NCBI GenBank assembly: GCA_016708925.1
Contig: JADJET010000019.1
Location: forward strand, 1-64,000
Direction: 5' to 3'
Length of the DNA stretch: 64,000 nucleotides
Source: Gammaproteobacteria bacterium
Lineage (GTDB): Bacteria > Pseudomonadota > Gammaproteobacteria > Pseudomonadales > Porticoccaceae
A model generated the notes under the pieces. That model saw nothing but the letters and a program-made list of their open reading frames with translations. It ran no database searches and was not told the DNA's origin. Positions 30,975-39,958 of this stretch are shown here, piece after piece; positions within the stretch are counted from its first letter, which is position 1; each line of letters begins with the position of its first letter. The position numbers and the translations under genes are program-made.

Positions 30975-31748
30975 CTAGAGCATGAAGGCAGAGAGGACAA
31001 AATCTATCAGCAGTACCGCGATGGCACTGGTGATAACGGTCTGGGTGGTGGCCAGCGCCACCCCTTCGCTGGTGGGTTTGGCGCTCCAGCCGAAATATAC
31101 CGCGAGCCAGCTGACCAGAAAACCGAATACGACACCTTTCATCAGTCCGCCCATGAAATCCTTCATCAGCTCGACCGATGCCTGCATATTGCTCCAGAAG
31201 ACAATCGGGTCGCTGCCCATCATGTAGACCGAGAAAAATACGCCGCCGAGCAGCGCGGTGACATTGAATACCAGCACCAGAGCCGGTACCGCAAGCACGC
31301 CGGCCAGCAGCCGGGGCTGCACGATACGCTCCATCGGATCGATGGCCATGAGGTCGAGCGCATCGAGTTGCTCGGTGGCTTTCATCAAGCCGATTTCGGC
31401 GGTGATCGAAGTGCCCGCGCGACCGGCGAACAGGATGGCCGTCAACACCGGTGCCAGCTCGCGGAACAGCGAGAGCGCCAGCACCGTGCTGACCGAATCC
31501 CCGGCGCCAAAACGGGTCAGCGTATCGTGCGTTTGCAGGGTCAGTACCAGTCCTACGAAGAACCCGCAGATCACGATGATCACCAGCGAACGCGCACCGA
31601 CGAAATACACCTGACGCAGGATTTCGCCGAGCTGGAGCGGGCCAAAGCGCATCCGCGCAAAGGCTGTAACCAGAAAAATTCCGGCGCGACCGAATTCGCG
31701 GATCGGCTCGGCCAACAGCCGGCCGCCGAGGCTGGAGGGCATCGTCAT
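30975..31748 (-). CDS. mlaE: phospholipid ABC transporter permease MlaE
   Basis: MlaE is the inner-membrane permease of the phospholipid transporter. The 257-residue protein has the five to six helices of the family, FFVGLVLTLQTHDTLTRFGA, and ELAPVLTAILFAGRAGTSITAEI, the most conserved cytoplasmic loop that contacts MlaF. It starts 2 bases after the mlaF stop (a second ATG at 31,742 is also possible) and is followed by mlaD. Confidence 0.95.
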   Translation of the reverse strand: MTMPSSLGGRLLAEPIREFGRAGIFLVTAFARMRFGPLQLGEILRQVYFVGARSLVIIVICGFFVGLVLTLQTHDTLTRFGAGDSVSTVLALSLFRELAPVLTAILFAGRAGTSITAEIGLMKATEQLDALDLMAIDPMERIVQPRLLAGVLAVPALVLVFNVTALLGGVFFSVYMMGSDPIVFWSNMQASVELMKDFMGGLMKGVVFGFLVSWLAVYFGWSAKPTSEGVALATTQTVITSAIAVLLIDFVLSAFML

Positions 31749-31750
31749 CG

Positions 31751-32581
31751 TCAGACTCCCACGGCGAGCAGATCGTCGGCGATGGGGGGCGCCGGAAAAT
31801 GAAAGGGTACCGGGCCGTCCGGGAGCCCCTTCATGAACTGGCGCACCACATCCTGATCACTCTGATGCAGCTGGTCCGGGGTCCCGGAAGCCACGACCCG
31901 GCCATCGGTGATGATGCAGCAGAAATCGGCGAATTTTGGCACCTCCTCGACGTCGTGCGTGATCACCACACTGGTGATGCCGAGCGCCCGGTTGATCTCC
32001 CGGATCAGTCGCACGGAAGCCCCCAAGGAAATGGGATCGAGGCCGGCGAAGGGCTCGTCATAGAGCATCACGCCGGGGTCGAGCGCCATGGCACGGGCCA
32101 TGGCCACGCGCCGGTTCATGCCGCCGGACAGTTCACGGGGGTACATGGTGGCGGCACCGCGCAAGCCGACAGTCTGCAACTTGAGCAGCACCAGGCGCCG
32201 GATCAGGGGCTCCGGGAGTTTGGTGTGCTCGCGCAGAGGCAGCGCCACATTGTCGAAACAGGTGAGGTCGGTAAAGAGTGCACCGTTTTGCAGGAGAACC
32301 CCGATATCGCGGCGCAGATGGTTGAGATCAGCGCCGCGCAGCTTATTGACCTCTGTTTCGCCAACCCACACCCGCCCCTTGTCGGGTCGCAACTGGCCGG
32401 TAATCAGCTTGAGCACCGTGGTCTTGCCACAGCCGCTCGGACCCATCACGGCCGTCACCTTGCCGGTCGGGATCGCGAGGGAAAAATCGGTCAACACCGC
32501 GCGATCGCCGCGCTTGAGCGTGACGCCATCGAGGCGAATTGCGACGGCGGAAGCGTCAGTCGCGGCTGAGGGATCAGGCAT
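31751..32581 (-). CDS. mlaF: phospholipid ABC transporter ATPase MlaF
   Basis: MlaF is the ATPase that powers MlaFEDB. The 276-residue protein has Walker A MGPSGCGKTT, Q-loop QNGALFTDLTCFDNV, ABC signature LSGGMNRRVAMARA, Walker B MLYDEPFAGLDP and the switch histidine in ITHDVEEV. ATG 32,581 gives a usual N-terminus; an upstream ATG at 32,617 is less likely. It opens the mlaFEDCBA operon 69 bases after the fumC stop, so mla may be partly co-transcribed with fumC. Confidence 0.95.
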   Translation of the reverse strand: MPDPSAATDASAVAIRLDGVTLKRGDRAVLTDFSLAIPTGKVTAVMGPSGCGKTTVLKLITGQLRPDKGRVWVGETEVNKLRGADLNHLRRDIGVLLQNGALFTDLTCFDNVALPLREHTKLPEPLIRRLVLLKLQTVGLRGAATMYPRELSGGMNRRVAMARAMALDPGVMLYDEPFAGLDPISLGASVRLIREINRALGITSVVITHDVEEVPKFADFCCIITDGRVVASGTPDQLHQSDQDVVRQFMKGLPDGPVPFHFPAPPIADDLLAVGV

Positions 32582-32650
32582 GGTCTCGATGCTCGTCTCT
32601 GTTCTGTGGGGAAGCAAGCCGTGAAGACCGCCCGACTTTCCGTCAAGCTG

Positions 32651-34048
<1,398 letters not shown>

Positions 34049-34099
34049 CCCCGGCCAGCTGGAGGTGTCGACCGCTTTTTCCAGGCCATGGCCGCGACC

Positions 34100-34579
34100 C
34101 TAGTCGGTGGACGGGACCAGTCCGAGGTGCGTTGTGTCGACGTTCCTAACCACCACCCGTCGGCGCTCCTCCTCCCGCAACACATCGGCACCGGGCGGTG
34201 CGACCTCGAGACCGCTGATGTCGACACTCACGGGCGCCACCGGAATACGTTCCTCCGGCTGCAGCACATCGGCGCCAACCGGTGCCAGACTCCATTCGCC
34301 CCCGGGGTGCGCCGGATTGTCCGCGACGGAGGGCGCGTCCGGAACATCCAGGGGCCGCAATTCGACCAGCGCACCGGCTTCCCGCAGTGCGACGCGGTAA
34401 CGCTCGGCGTCGCTGGCGCCGAGAGCGCGCCGGATCGCCATCGGGCGACCGGAAAACAGGGTGTTCAGCCGCGCGTCGTCGATCTGGAACAACTGCCGCA
34501 GACGCTCGCGGACCTCATGCAGACGCTGACCGGGAACAATATCGCCCCGGAAGAACACATCGTAACGCGGCTCGCTCAT
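34100..34579 (-). CDS. hypothetical protein with a duplicated C-terminal motif
   Basis: I cannot name a function. The 159-residue protein has an N-terminal domain of about 75 residues (YDVFFRGDIVPGQRLHEVRE, then ARLNTLFSGRPMAIRRAL and AGALVEL). A Pro/Asp-rich linker follows, then two tandem copies of a motif of about 29 residues: APVGADVLQPEERIPV with VDISGLE, then APPGADVLREEERRRVV with VDTTHLG. No signal peptide or membrane helix is visible, so it is probably cytoplasmic. It lies between dgkA (16 bases) and fumC (51 bases) on the same strand. Similar small proteins occur in other Gammaproteobacteria as far as I recall, without known role. Confidence 0.75.
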   Translation of the reverse strand: MSEPRYDVFFRGDIVPGQRLHEVRERLRQLFQIDDARLNTLFSGRPMAIRRALGASDAERYRVALREAGALVELRPLDVPDAPSVADNPAHPGGEWSLAPVGADVLQPEERIPVAPVSVDISGLEVAPPGADVLREEERRRVVVRNVDTTHLGLVPSTD

Positions 34580-34595
34580 GGCCCCATCACTCCTT

Positions 34596-34994
34596 TCATC
34601 CGCCGAATCTTTCCCACAGTACGCCCGCCCACACCAGCACGCATAGCCCCATGCTCAGCAGCACGGCGGCCGATCCCAGGTCCTTGGCGCGCCCGGCCAG
34701 CTCCTTCCGCTCCGACCCGTGCAGATCGACCACGGCTTCAATCCCTGAATTGAGCAACTCGACGATCAGCACCAGCACTTGCACACCCAGCAACAGCACC
34801 AGGTCGCGGGCATCGTCCGCCACCCAGAAGGCCGCCGGTGTCAGCACCAGCGCGAGCGACAATTCGGTGCGGAACGCCTCCTCGTGGCGAAAACAGGCGC
34901 GCAGGCCCTGCAAGGAATAGCGGGTGGCGTCGAACAGCCGGCGCTTCAGCAGACTGTCGTGGGGCTGACTGGACTCGCGCGCGTCATCCACCAT
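34596..34994 (-). CDS. dgkA: diacylglycerol kinase
   Basis: DgkA phosphorylates diacylglycerol to phosphatidic acid in the inner membrane, recycling lipid. The 132-residue protein has an amphipathic N-terminus (LQGLRACFRHEEAFRTEL), three hydrophobic helices and the active-site stretch LIVELLNSGIEAVVD followed by LAGRAKDLGSAAVLLS, typical of the small trimeric enzyme. ATG 34,994 overlaps the cysE stop (TGATG), so translation is coupled. Confidence 0.93.
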   Translation of the reverse strand: MVDDARESSQPHDSLLKRRLFDATRYSLQGLRACFRHEEAFRTELSLALVLTPAAFWVADDARDLVLLLGVQVLVLIVELLNSGIEAVVDLHGSERKELAGRAKDLGSAAVLLSMGLCVLVWAGVLWERFGG

Positions 34995-35767
34995 CAGGCC
35001 ACCCCCTGCGCGGCACGGGGCTCGGCCGCGCCGCCCGCCACGATCCGGGCCGGCACCCCGACCACGGTGGCGCCGGGCGGCACCGGGTCGAGCACCAGAC
35101 TGCCCGCACCGATCCGGGCGCCGGCACCGATCTCGATATTGCCGAGGATCTGCGCGCCGGCCGCGATCAGCACACCCGCCCGTACCTTGGGATGGCGGTC
35201 GCCGCCCTCGCACCCGGTACCGCCCAGGGTGACCGAATGGAGCATCGAAACGTCGTCGCCCACGCTCGCGGTCTCGCCGATGACCACGCCGGTGGCGTGA
35301 TCGATCATGATGCCGCCGCCGATGCGGGCGGCGGGATGGATATCGACCCCGAACCGCTCCGAACACTGGTTCTGGAGAAACAGCGCCAGCGGCCGCCGCC
35401 CGGACTGCCAGAGATGGTGAGCGGTGCGATGCACCTGCAAGGCATGAAATCCCTTGAAATACAGCAGCGGCATCAGGTAGCGGTCGCAGGCCGGATCGCG
35501 CTCGTGATACGCGAGGATGTCGCGGCGCGCATTGACACCGATGGCGGGCGCCGCGGCCAGCGCCTGCGCGAAGACCTGTTGCAACGTCAGCGCCGACACC
35601 ACGGAACTGCCGAGCAGTTCGGCCAGGTTGTAGAGCAGCGCCGATTCGAGCGTGGCGTGACTCAGGAGCGCGCGATGGAGGTAGCTGGCCAGCACGGGCT
35701 CGTCGCGCGCGGCTTGCGCGGCCTCGTCGCGAATATCCTGCCAGAGTTGATCGCGAATGGTGTTCAT
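34994..35767 (-). CDS. cysE: serine O-acetyltransferase
   Basis: CysE acetylates serine with acetyl-CoA, the first committed step of cysteine synthesis. The 257-residue protein has the N-terminal helical domain (DPVLASYLH-like EPVLASYLHRALLSHATLE), the catalytic FGVDIHPAARIGGGIMIDHAT and VIGETASVGDDVSMLHSVTL, and left-handed beta-helix repeats to GVPARIV. ATG 35,767 gives the standard start. It follows the M15 peptidase gene by 25 bases and overlaps dgkA. Confidence 0.95.
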   Translation of the reverse strand: MNTIRDQLWQDIRDEAAQAARDEPVLASYLHRALLSHATLESALLYNLAELLGSSVVSALTLQQVFAQALAAAPAIGVNARRDILAYHERDPACDRYLMPLLYFKGFHALQVHRTAHHLWQSGRRPLALFLQNQCSERFGVDIHPAARIGGGIMIDHATGVVIGETASVGDDVSMLHSVTLGGTGCEGGDRHPKVRAGVLIAAGAQILGNIEIGAGARIGAGSLVLDPVPPGATVVGVPARIVAGGAAEPRAAQGVA

Positions 35768-35792
35768 CGACACCCCCGATTGCGGGTCCGGA

Positions 35793-36500
35793 CTATCTCG
35801 CATCGCCCGACGGGATGCAACGGGCGCTCCCGACGAAGCGCGCATGGATCGCATCCAGATCCTCCAGGATCACCGTCTTGAGCTCGATGTCGGCGGCTTC
35901 GATTGCGTCCCGCAGCAGCTGGGGCGAGTGCCGCGCCTCGAACTCCCGTGCCACCGGCGCAAAGCTCAGATGCCAGGGCTCGGGCGCCACCCCGCCGGTA
36001 TCCGTCGCATAAGGCCGGAAGAATTCCGTCCCGGCACCGAGCGCGCACGTCAGCCAGGCATGCAAGGCGAAAAACGGGCCGCCAGGGGCGTATTCCGCCG
36101 CGACCAGTTGCAGCCGATAGTCGGCGGCCACCGCCGCCGCGTCCCAGACATCGATGTCGGTGCCCCAGTGATGGCGCGAAGCGCCCGGCAATGCCGACCA
36201 GCGCAGGATCGCGTACATCCGCTCGCGCTCACCGAGGACGCTCAGGTCGCGCGGGCGACCCTGATCATCGAGCACCGGCCGTGCGCCGCGCGCCTTGGCA
36301 TTCCAGATCGCAAGTTGCCGCTCGAACGAGCGAAAGCCGCTGGCCACCCGCAATGCCAGACCCGCGGCATTCGCGCGGTCGCACAGGGACTGCAGCGGAC
36401 CAATGACATCCGGATGGAGCTGACACGGATCGCCGCAGTGATTCCACTGTGCAAGACAGCTCGGATCGTGGCCGGTGAGGCGGGCGCTGGACAGGTTCAA
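35793..36500 (-). CDS. M15 family D-alanyl-D-alanine carboxypeptidase
   Basis: This is a zinc peptidase of the VanY/LdcB type that trims D-Ala or related residues from peptidoglycan stem peptides. The 235-residue protein carries the zinc motif SRHHWGTDIDVWD (H111 and the aspartates near 115-117) and a second site EPWHLSF (H177). I see no clear signal peptide at the predicted N-terminus, which is unusual for a wall enzyme; either it is exported otherwise or the start is misplaced. It lies between slyX and cysE in a minus-strand run. Confidence 0.85.
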   Translation of the reverse strand: MNLSSARLTGHDPSCLAQWNHCGDPCQLHPDVIGPLQSLCDRANAAGLALRVASGFRSFERQLAIWNAKARGARPVLDDQGRPRDLSVLGERERMYAILRWSALPGASRHHWGTDIDVWDAAAVAADYRLQLVAAEYAPGGPFFALHAWLTCALGAGTEFFRPYATDTGGVAPEPWHLSFAPVAREFEARHSPQLLRDAIEAADIELKTVILEDLDAIHARFVGSARCIPSGDAR

Positions 36501-36545
36501 GATCGCCGCACTTTGTGATTCAGGATCTCAATGATATCGGGATCG

Positions 36546-36752
36546 TCAGTAATGGGGCGGCCGCGGGTCCGCGCCCGGGTCGGGACCCATCTCCACCGCG
36601 TCGCGCAGCCGCGCGGCGAGGCGCGCGCACAACTGTTCCAGCGCGTCGATACGCCGCTGCTGACCATAGACGGCTGCATCCAGGATTTTCAACGTGTCTT
36701 CCTGGAAAGTGAGGCGCGCCTCGAGATCGGCAATGCGTGCAGAATCGTCCAC
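36546..36752 (-). CDS. slyX: SlyX family protein
   Basis: SlyX proteins are short coiled coils of unknown function. The 68-residue protein reads IADLEARLTFQEDTLKILD followed by RRIDALEQLCARLAARLRD, a single heptad-patterned helix, ending with a Pro-rich tail PPHY as in other SlyX proteins. It begins 2 bases after the LEA14-like lipoprotein stop. Confidence 0.88.
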   Translation of the reverse strand: MDDSARIADLEARLTFQEDTLKILDAAVYGQQRRIDALEQLCARLAARLRDAVEMGPDPGADPRPPHY

Positions 36753-36754
36753 AG

Positions 36755-37222
36755 TCAGTTCTCCCTGGGAAGGGTGCCGGCATCAATCAACACCAGCGGC
36801 ATCAAGGTCCACGGCCGCCGCAGACGCACTTCGAGCTCGTAATCCGGCGGCGCGCGACCGGCCAGCCTTCCCGACAATTTCAGCCGGTCAATGGCATTGG
36901 TGGGGGCTTCGACTTCCACCCGCAGCGCCGACTCCGGCGGCAACGTATGCAAGGGCCCCGCAAAACTTTCCACGACCGGCACACCCCCGATTTTCAGGCG
37001 GCACGACAGCGCGGCAATCGCGAGTTCATGGTCCGACGGATTGACGATCCGCAGGGCGAGCCGATAGCGCGGACCGCGACCGGGTCTATCGAGCACACGC
37101 ATGCCGTCCAAATGGACTTCAGGTGCGGCTACCGGTGCCGGACGCCAGAGCGCACAGGAAGGCAGCGACGTCCCGACCAGGAACGTCAGGCAGAGAAACG
37201 CAGTCCGCCGCACCATCGCCAT
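36755..37222 (-). CDS. LEA14-like (LEA type 2) lipoprotein
   Basis: This is a secreted lipoprotein with a single LEA type 2 immunoglobulin-like domain, a group of unknown function linked to desiccation and stress proteins. The 155-residue product has an N-terminal hydrophobic segment and lipobox LPSCA near residue 20, then RYRLALRIVNPSDHELAIAA, the typical strand pattern, and GPLHTLPPESALRVEVEA. ATG 37,222 or 37,216 gives a proper signal peptide; the frame is open further upstream but that part is not signal-like. It is divergent from htpX and first in the run leading to slyX, cysE and mla. Confidence 0.8.
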   Translation of the reverse strand: MAMVRRTAFLCLTFLVGTSLPSCALWRPAPVAAPEVHLDGMRVLDRPGRGPRYRLALRIVNPSDHELAIAALSCRLKIGGVPVVESFAGPLHTLPPESALRVEVEAPTNAIDRLKLSGRLAGRAPPDYELEVRLRRPWTLMPLVLIDAGTLPREN

Positions 37223-37378
37223 TCCACGCCCGGAGTTTTGAGATCGCTGCCGGGGGCGATTGTCGGCGCAGTGCGGCGCTCCACGATCATGCGCGGCGGT
37301 TCGCCAGCCGCTCCGATCACGCTTCCCCTGCCGGCATTTCTGCGCCAAGCTTGCTTTGTGAAAATTCAGACGCTCGTT

Positions 37379-37406
37379 ATTGAATTTTCGTCGTTGACGC
37401 CCATCT
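37379..37406 (+). promoter_or_regulatory. sigma-32 (heat-shock) type promoter for htpX
   Basis: ATTGAAT at 37,379-37,385 and CCCATCT at 37,400-37,406 are separated by 14 bases. This fits the sigma-32 consensus CTTGAAA-N13-17-CCCATnT closely, especially the -10 element. It lies 44 bases before the htpX start, and htpX belongs to the heat-shock regulon in E. coli. Confidence 0.7.
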
Positions 37407-37450
37407 TATCGACTACCCGCGGTCAACACCACGCGGCCAGGAGACAGCAA

Positions 37451-38344
37451 ATGCAAAGAATCGTCCTCTTTTTGGCGACCAACATCGCCGTGCTGGCGTT
37501 GGTCAGCATCCTTGTGAAGGCGCTAGGCCTCGAACAGTACCTGGCGACCCAGGGTGTCGGAACCAACCTCACCGGTTTGCTCATCATATGCGGCCTGTTC
37601 GGCTTCGTCGGGTCCTTCGTGTCCCTGCTGCTGTCGAAAACCATGGCGAAAATGGGTACCGGCACCCGCATCATCAAACAGCCGGCCACGGCCGACGAAC
37701 GCTGGCTCGTGGAAACCGTGGCCGAACTGGCCAAAAAAGCCGACATCGGCATGCCCGAAGTGGGGATATTCCCGGCGCAGCAGTCCAATGCCTTTGCGAC
37801 CGGCTGGAACAAGAACAGCGCTCTGGTCGCGGTGAGCGAGGGGCTGTTGCAGCGTTTCGGCCGGGATGAAGCCCGCGCGGTGCTGGCCCATGAAATCGGC
37901 CACGTGGCCAACGGCGACATGGTCACCCTGGCGCTGATTCAGGGGGTCGTGAACACCTTCGTCATGTTCCTGGCGCGCATTCTCGGCACGATCATCGACC
38001 GCGTAGTGTTCAAGAACGAGCGCGGCCAGGGCTTCGGCTACTTCGCCATTGTCATGGTCCTGCAGCTCGTGCTCGGGGTGCTGGCCAGCATGATCGTGAT
38101 GGCATTCTCGCGCTGGCGGGAGTATCGCGCCGACGCCGCTGGCGCCAAGTTTGCGACGCGGGGCGCCATGATCGCCGCACTGCAACGCCTGCGCGCCGAG
38201 ACCGAGGCGCATGTTCCGAACCAGCTGCCCGACACCCTGACGGCGCTGGGTATTTCGTCCGGCTGGAAACAGCACGCGTCGCGGTTGTTCATGACCCACC
38301 CGCCCCTGGAAGAGCGTATCGAGGCGCTGCGGCGCGGGGTCTGA
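37451..38344 (+). CDS. htpX: inner-membrane zinc metalloprotease HtpX
   Basis: HtpX degrades misfolded inner-membrane proteins together with FtsH. The 297-residue protein has two N-terminal helices (about 5-25 and 40-60), the zinc site HEIGH (H147, E148, H151), two further helices and the third-ligand region SRWREYRADAAGAKFA. ATG 37,451 follows AGGAGACAGCAA. A sigma-32-like promoter lies just upstream. The TGA stop is in the same frame as the following Rieske gene. Confidence 0.96.
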   Translation: MQRIVLFLATNIAVLALVSILVKALGLEQYLATQGVGTNLTGLLIICGLFGFVGSFVSLLLSKTMAKMGTGTRIIKQPATADERWLVETVAELAKKADIGMPEVGIFPAQQSNAFATGWNKNSALVAVSEGLLQRFGRDEARAVLAHEIGHVANGDMVTLALIQGVVNTFVMFLARILGTIIDRVVFKNERGQGFGYFAIVMVLQLVLGVLASMIVMAFSRWREYRADAAGAKFATRGAMIAALQRLRAETEAHVPNQLPDTLTALGISSGWKQHASRLFMTHPPLEERIEALRRGV

Positions 38345-38386
38345 CGGGTCCGCGCCATCTTTCTGTGTCGCATCGATGACATCCCC

Positions 38387-38680
38387 GTGGGTGGTGCGCG
38401 CGCACTGAACCCGCGGGATGATCTGCGCCTGTTCGCCGTGCGCACCGCCACCGGCGTGGTGGTCTATCGCAACCGCTGTCCCCATGCCGGGTTCGAGCTC
38501 AACTGGCTGCCCGACCGCTTTCTGGACCGCGACGGTCGCCATATCCACTGCCAGGTGCACGGCGCCCTGTTCGACATCGCCACCGGTCGCTGCGTCGCCG
38601 GACCCTGCGCCGGCAAACATCTGGAACCTGTCCCCTTGCGTATCCTGGACGGCGATCTGTCACTCGATGGCGCGCACTGA
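38387..38680 (+). CDS. Rieske 2Fe-2S protein
   Basis: This is a small stand-alone Rieske ferredoxin-like protein that would carry one electron through a 2Fe-2S cluster. It has CPHAG and CQVHG, the two Cys-His pairs that ligate the cluster, and LVPLRILDGDL-like PVPLRILDGDL at the end. The start is odd: the frame is open back to the htpX TGA, and a Rieske-like first strand (IFLCRIDDIPVGGARAL) lies before the GTG at 38,387. The only other start candidates are CTG at 38,363 or ATC at 38,357. The true start is therefore probably upstream of the coordinates given. Partner enzyme unknown. Confidence 0.8.
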   Translation: MGGARALNPRDDLRLFAVRTATGVVVYRNRCPHAGFELNWLPDRFLDRDGRHIHCQVHGALFDIATGRCVAGPCAGKHLEPVPLRILDGDLSLDGAH

Positions 38681-38800
38681 GTTGCGTGAGGGGAATTCGA
38701 ACAGTGGCGCGCGACCGCGCGACCGCGCTACCCTTGCGTCGCACATTACCCCGGGGGCCGCAGTGGCGACCCCACACTCCCTGCTAACGAGGAACCCGCC

Positions 38801-39190
38801 ATGAACACAGTCGCCGACAATCTGGAAATCCGCCAACTGGTCGCCAAGTACAACCGCGCGTTCGATTACCGCGATCCCGAAGCCTGGGTAGACACCTTTG
38901 CTGCCGATGGCACCTTTTCCATGCGTGGCAAGCAGCTCGCCGCCGGCCGCGAGGCACTGCTGGCCTTCGCCAAAAAGATGATTCCGACCATGAAGGTCAA
39001 GCACTGCACCACGGACGCCATCGTCGAAGTCAACGGCAACAACGCCACCCATGATGCCTATCTGATCCTGGTGGATACCGGCGAAAAAGTGAACGTCGTG
39101 AACTCCGGCCGCTATCTGGACACACTCGCCAAAATCGACGGCAGCTGGAAGTTCAAGGCCCGGGTGGTCGAAATCGACGGCAAGATGTAA
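38801..39190 (+). CDS. SnoaL/NTF2-like domain protein
   Basis: This 129-residue protein has the cone-shaped NTF2-like fold found in SnoaL-type polyketide cyclases, ketosteroid isomerase relatives and many binding proteins. It begins ADNLEIRQLVAKYNRAFDYR and DPEAWVDTFAADGTFSMRG, the typical opening helices and strand, and ends SGRYLDTLAKIDGSWKFKAR. No catalytic residue set allows a reaction to be named. It has its own terminator and lies 120 bases after the Rieske gene. Confidence 0.8.
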   Translation: MNTVADNLEIRQLVAKYNRAFDYRDPEAWVDTFAADGTFSMRGKQLAAGREALLAFAKKMIPTMKVKHCTTDAIVEVNGNNATHDAYLILVDTGEKVNVVNSGRYLDTLAKIDGSWKFKARVVEIDGKM

Positions 39191-39207
39191 GTCTCATCCG
39201 GCACTGC

Positions 39208-39237
39208 CAACGCCTCGCCTGCGCGGGGCGTTTTTTT
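39208..39237 (+). terminator. factor-independent terminator after SnoaL-like gene
   Basis: ACGCCTCGC pairs with GCGGGGCGT (one G-T pair) around a short loop and is followed by seven T at 39,231-39,237. It ends the plus-strand transcript 18 bases after the SnoaL-like gene. Confidence 0.85.
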
Positions 39238-39247
39238 GCGCGCGATT

Positions 39248-39958
39248 TCACGGCGCTTCGCGAAATTCCAATTGACGCTCCAGCGCGATCTCCTCCGGCG
39301 CCAGCCGGCAGCCCCACGCCAGCACCTCGACGCCCCGGCTGCGCGCCTGGCGCAGCGTTCGGGCATAGTCCGGGTCGATGTCCACCGCAGGCACCACCGT
39401 CTCGATATCGCTCAACTGCACACAAAACAGCAGTACCGCCCGCGCCCCGGCCGCCGCCATGGCTTCGAGCTCGCGCAGGTGTCTGGCGCCGCGCAGGGTT
39501 ACGGCGTCGGGAAACGCGGCAAGACCACCGCCCAATGACAGGGTGACGCTCTTGACCTCGACATAGCAGGGTTTGCCGTCACCTGCGAGCAGAAAGTCGA
39601 TGCGACTGTTTTCGTCGCCGTAGCGCACCTCGCGGCGGAGGCCTTGATAACCCCCGAGCGCGTCAATGCCGCCCGCGGCGATGGCCTCCTCTACCAACCG
39701 ATTGGCGCGCCCCGTGTTGACCCCGGCCAGCCGGCCATCGCCGGTGGTGACGATCTCCAGCGTGCCGGGCAGCTTGCGGCGCGGGTCGGCGGTGCGGGAA
39801 AACCAGCAGGGTGCGCCGGGCACCTGACAGTTGCGCATCGATCCCGTGTTCGCGCAGTGCAGCGTCAGCACCTCGCCATCCGGCAAGCCGACATCGGCAA
39901 AAAACCGTTTATAGCGGCGCAGAAAGATGCCCTGCTCCAGGGGCGGGCTGAACTTCAT
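39248..39958 (-). CDS. sfsA: SfsA family protein (sugar fermentation stimulation)
   Basis: SfsA is a DNA-binding, nuclease-like protein that raised maltose fermentation in E. coli when overproduced; its true role is unclear. The 236-residue protein shows GIFLRRYKRFFADV, HCANTGSMRNCQVPG and RIDFLLAG with CYVEVKSVTL, matching the family and a PD-(D/E)xK-like core. ATG 39,958 overlaps the aminotransferase stop by four bases. Confidence 0.93.
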   Translation of the reverse strand: MKFSPPLEQGIFLRRYKRFFADVGLPDGEVLTLHCANTGSMRNCQVPGAPCWFSRTADPRRKLPGTLEIVTTGDGRLAGVNTGRANRLVEEAIAAGGIDALGGYQGLRREVRYGDENSRIDFLLAGDGKPCYVEVKSVTLSLGGGLAAFPDAVTLRGARHLRELEAMAAAGARAVLLFCVQLSDIETVVPAVDIDPDYARTLRQARSRGVEVLAWGCRLAPEEIALERQLEFREAP

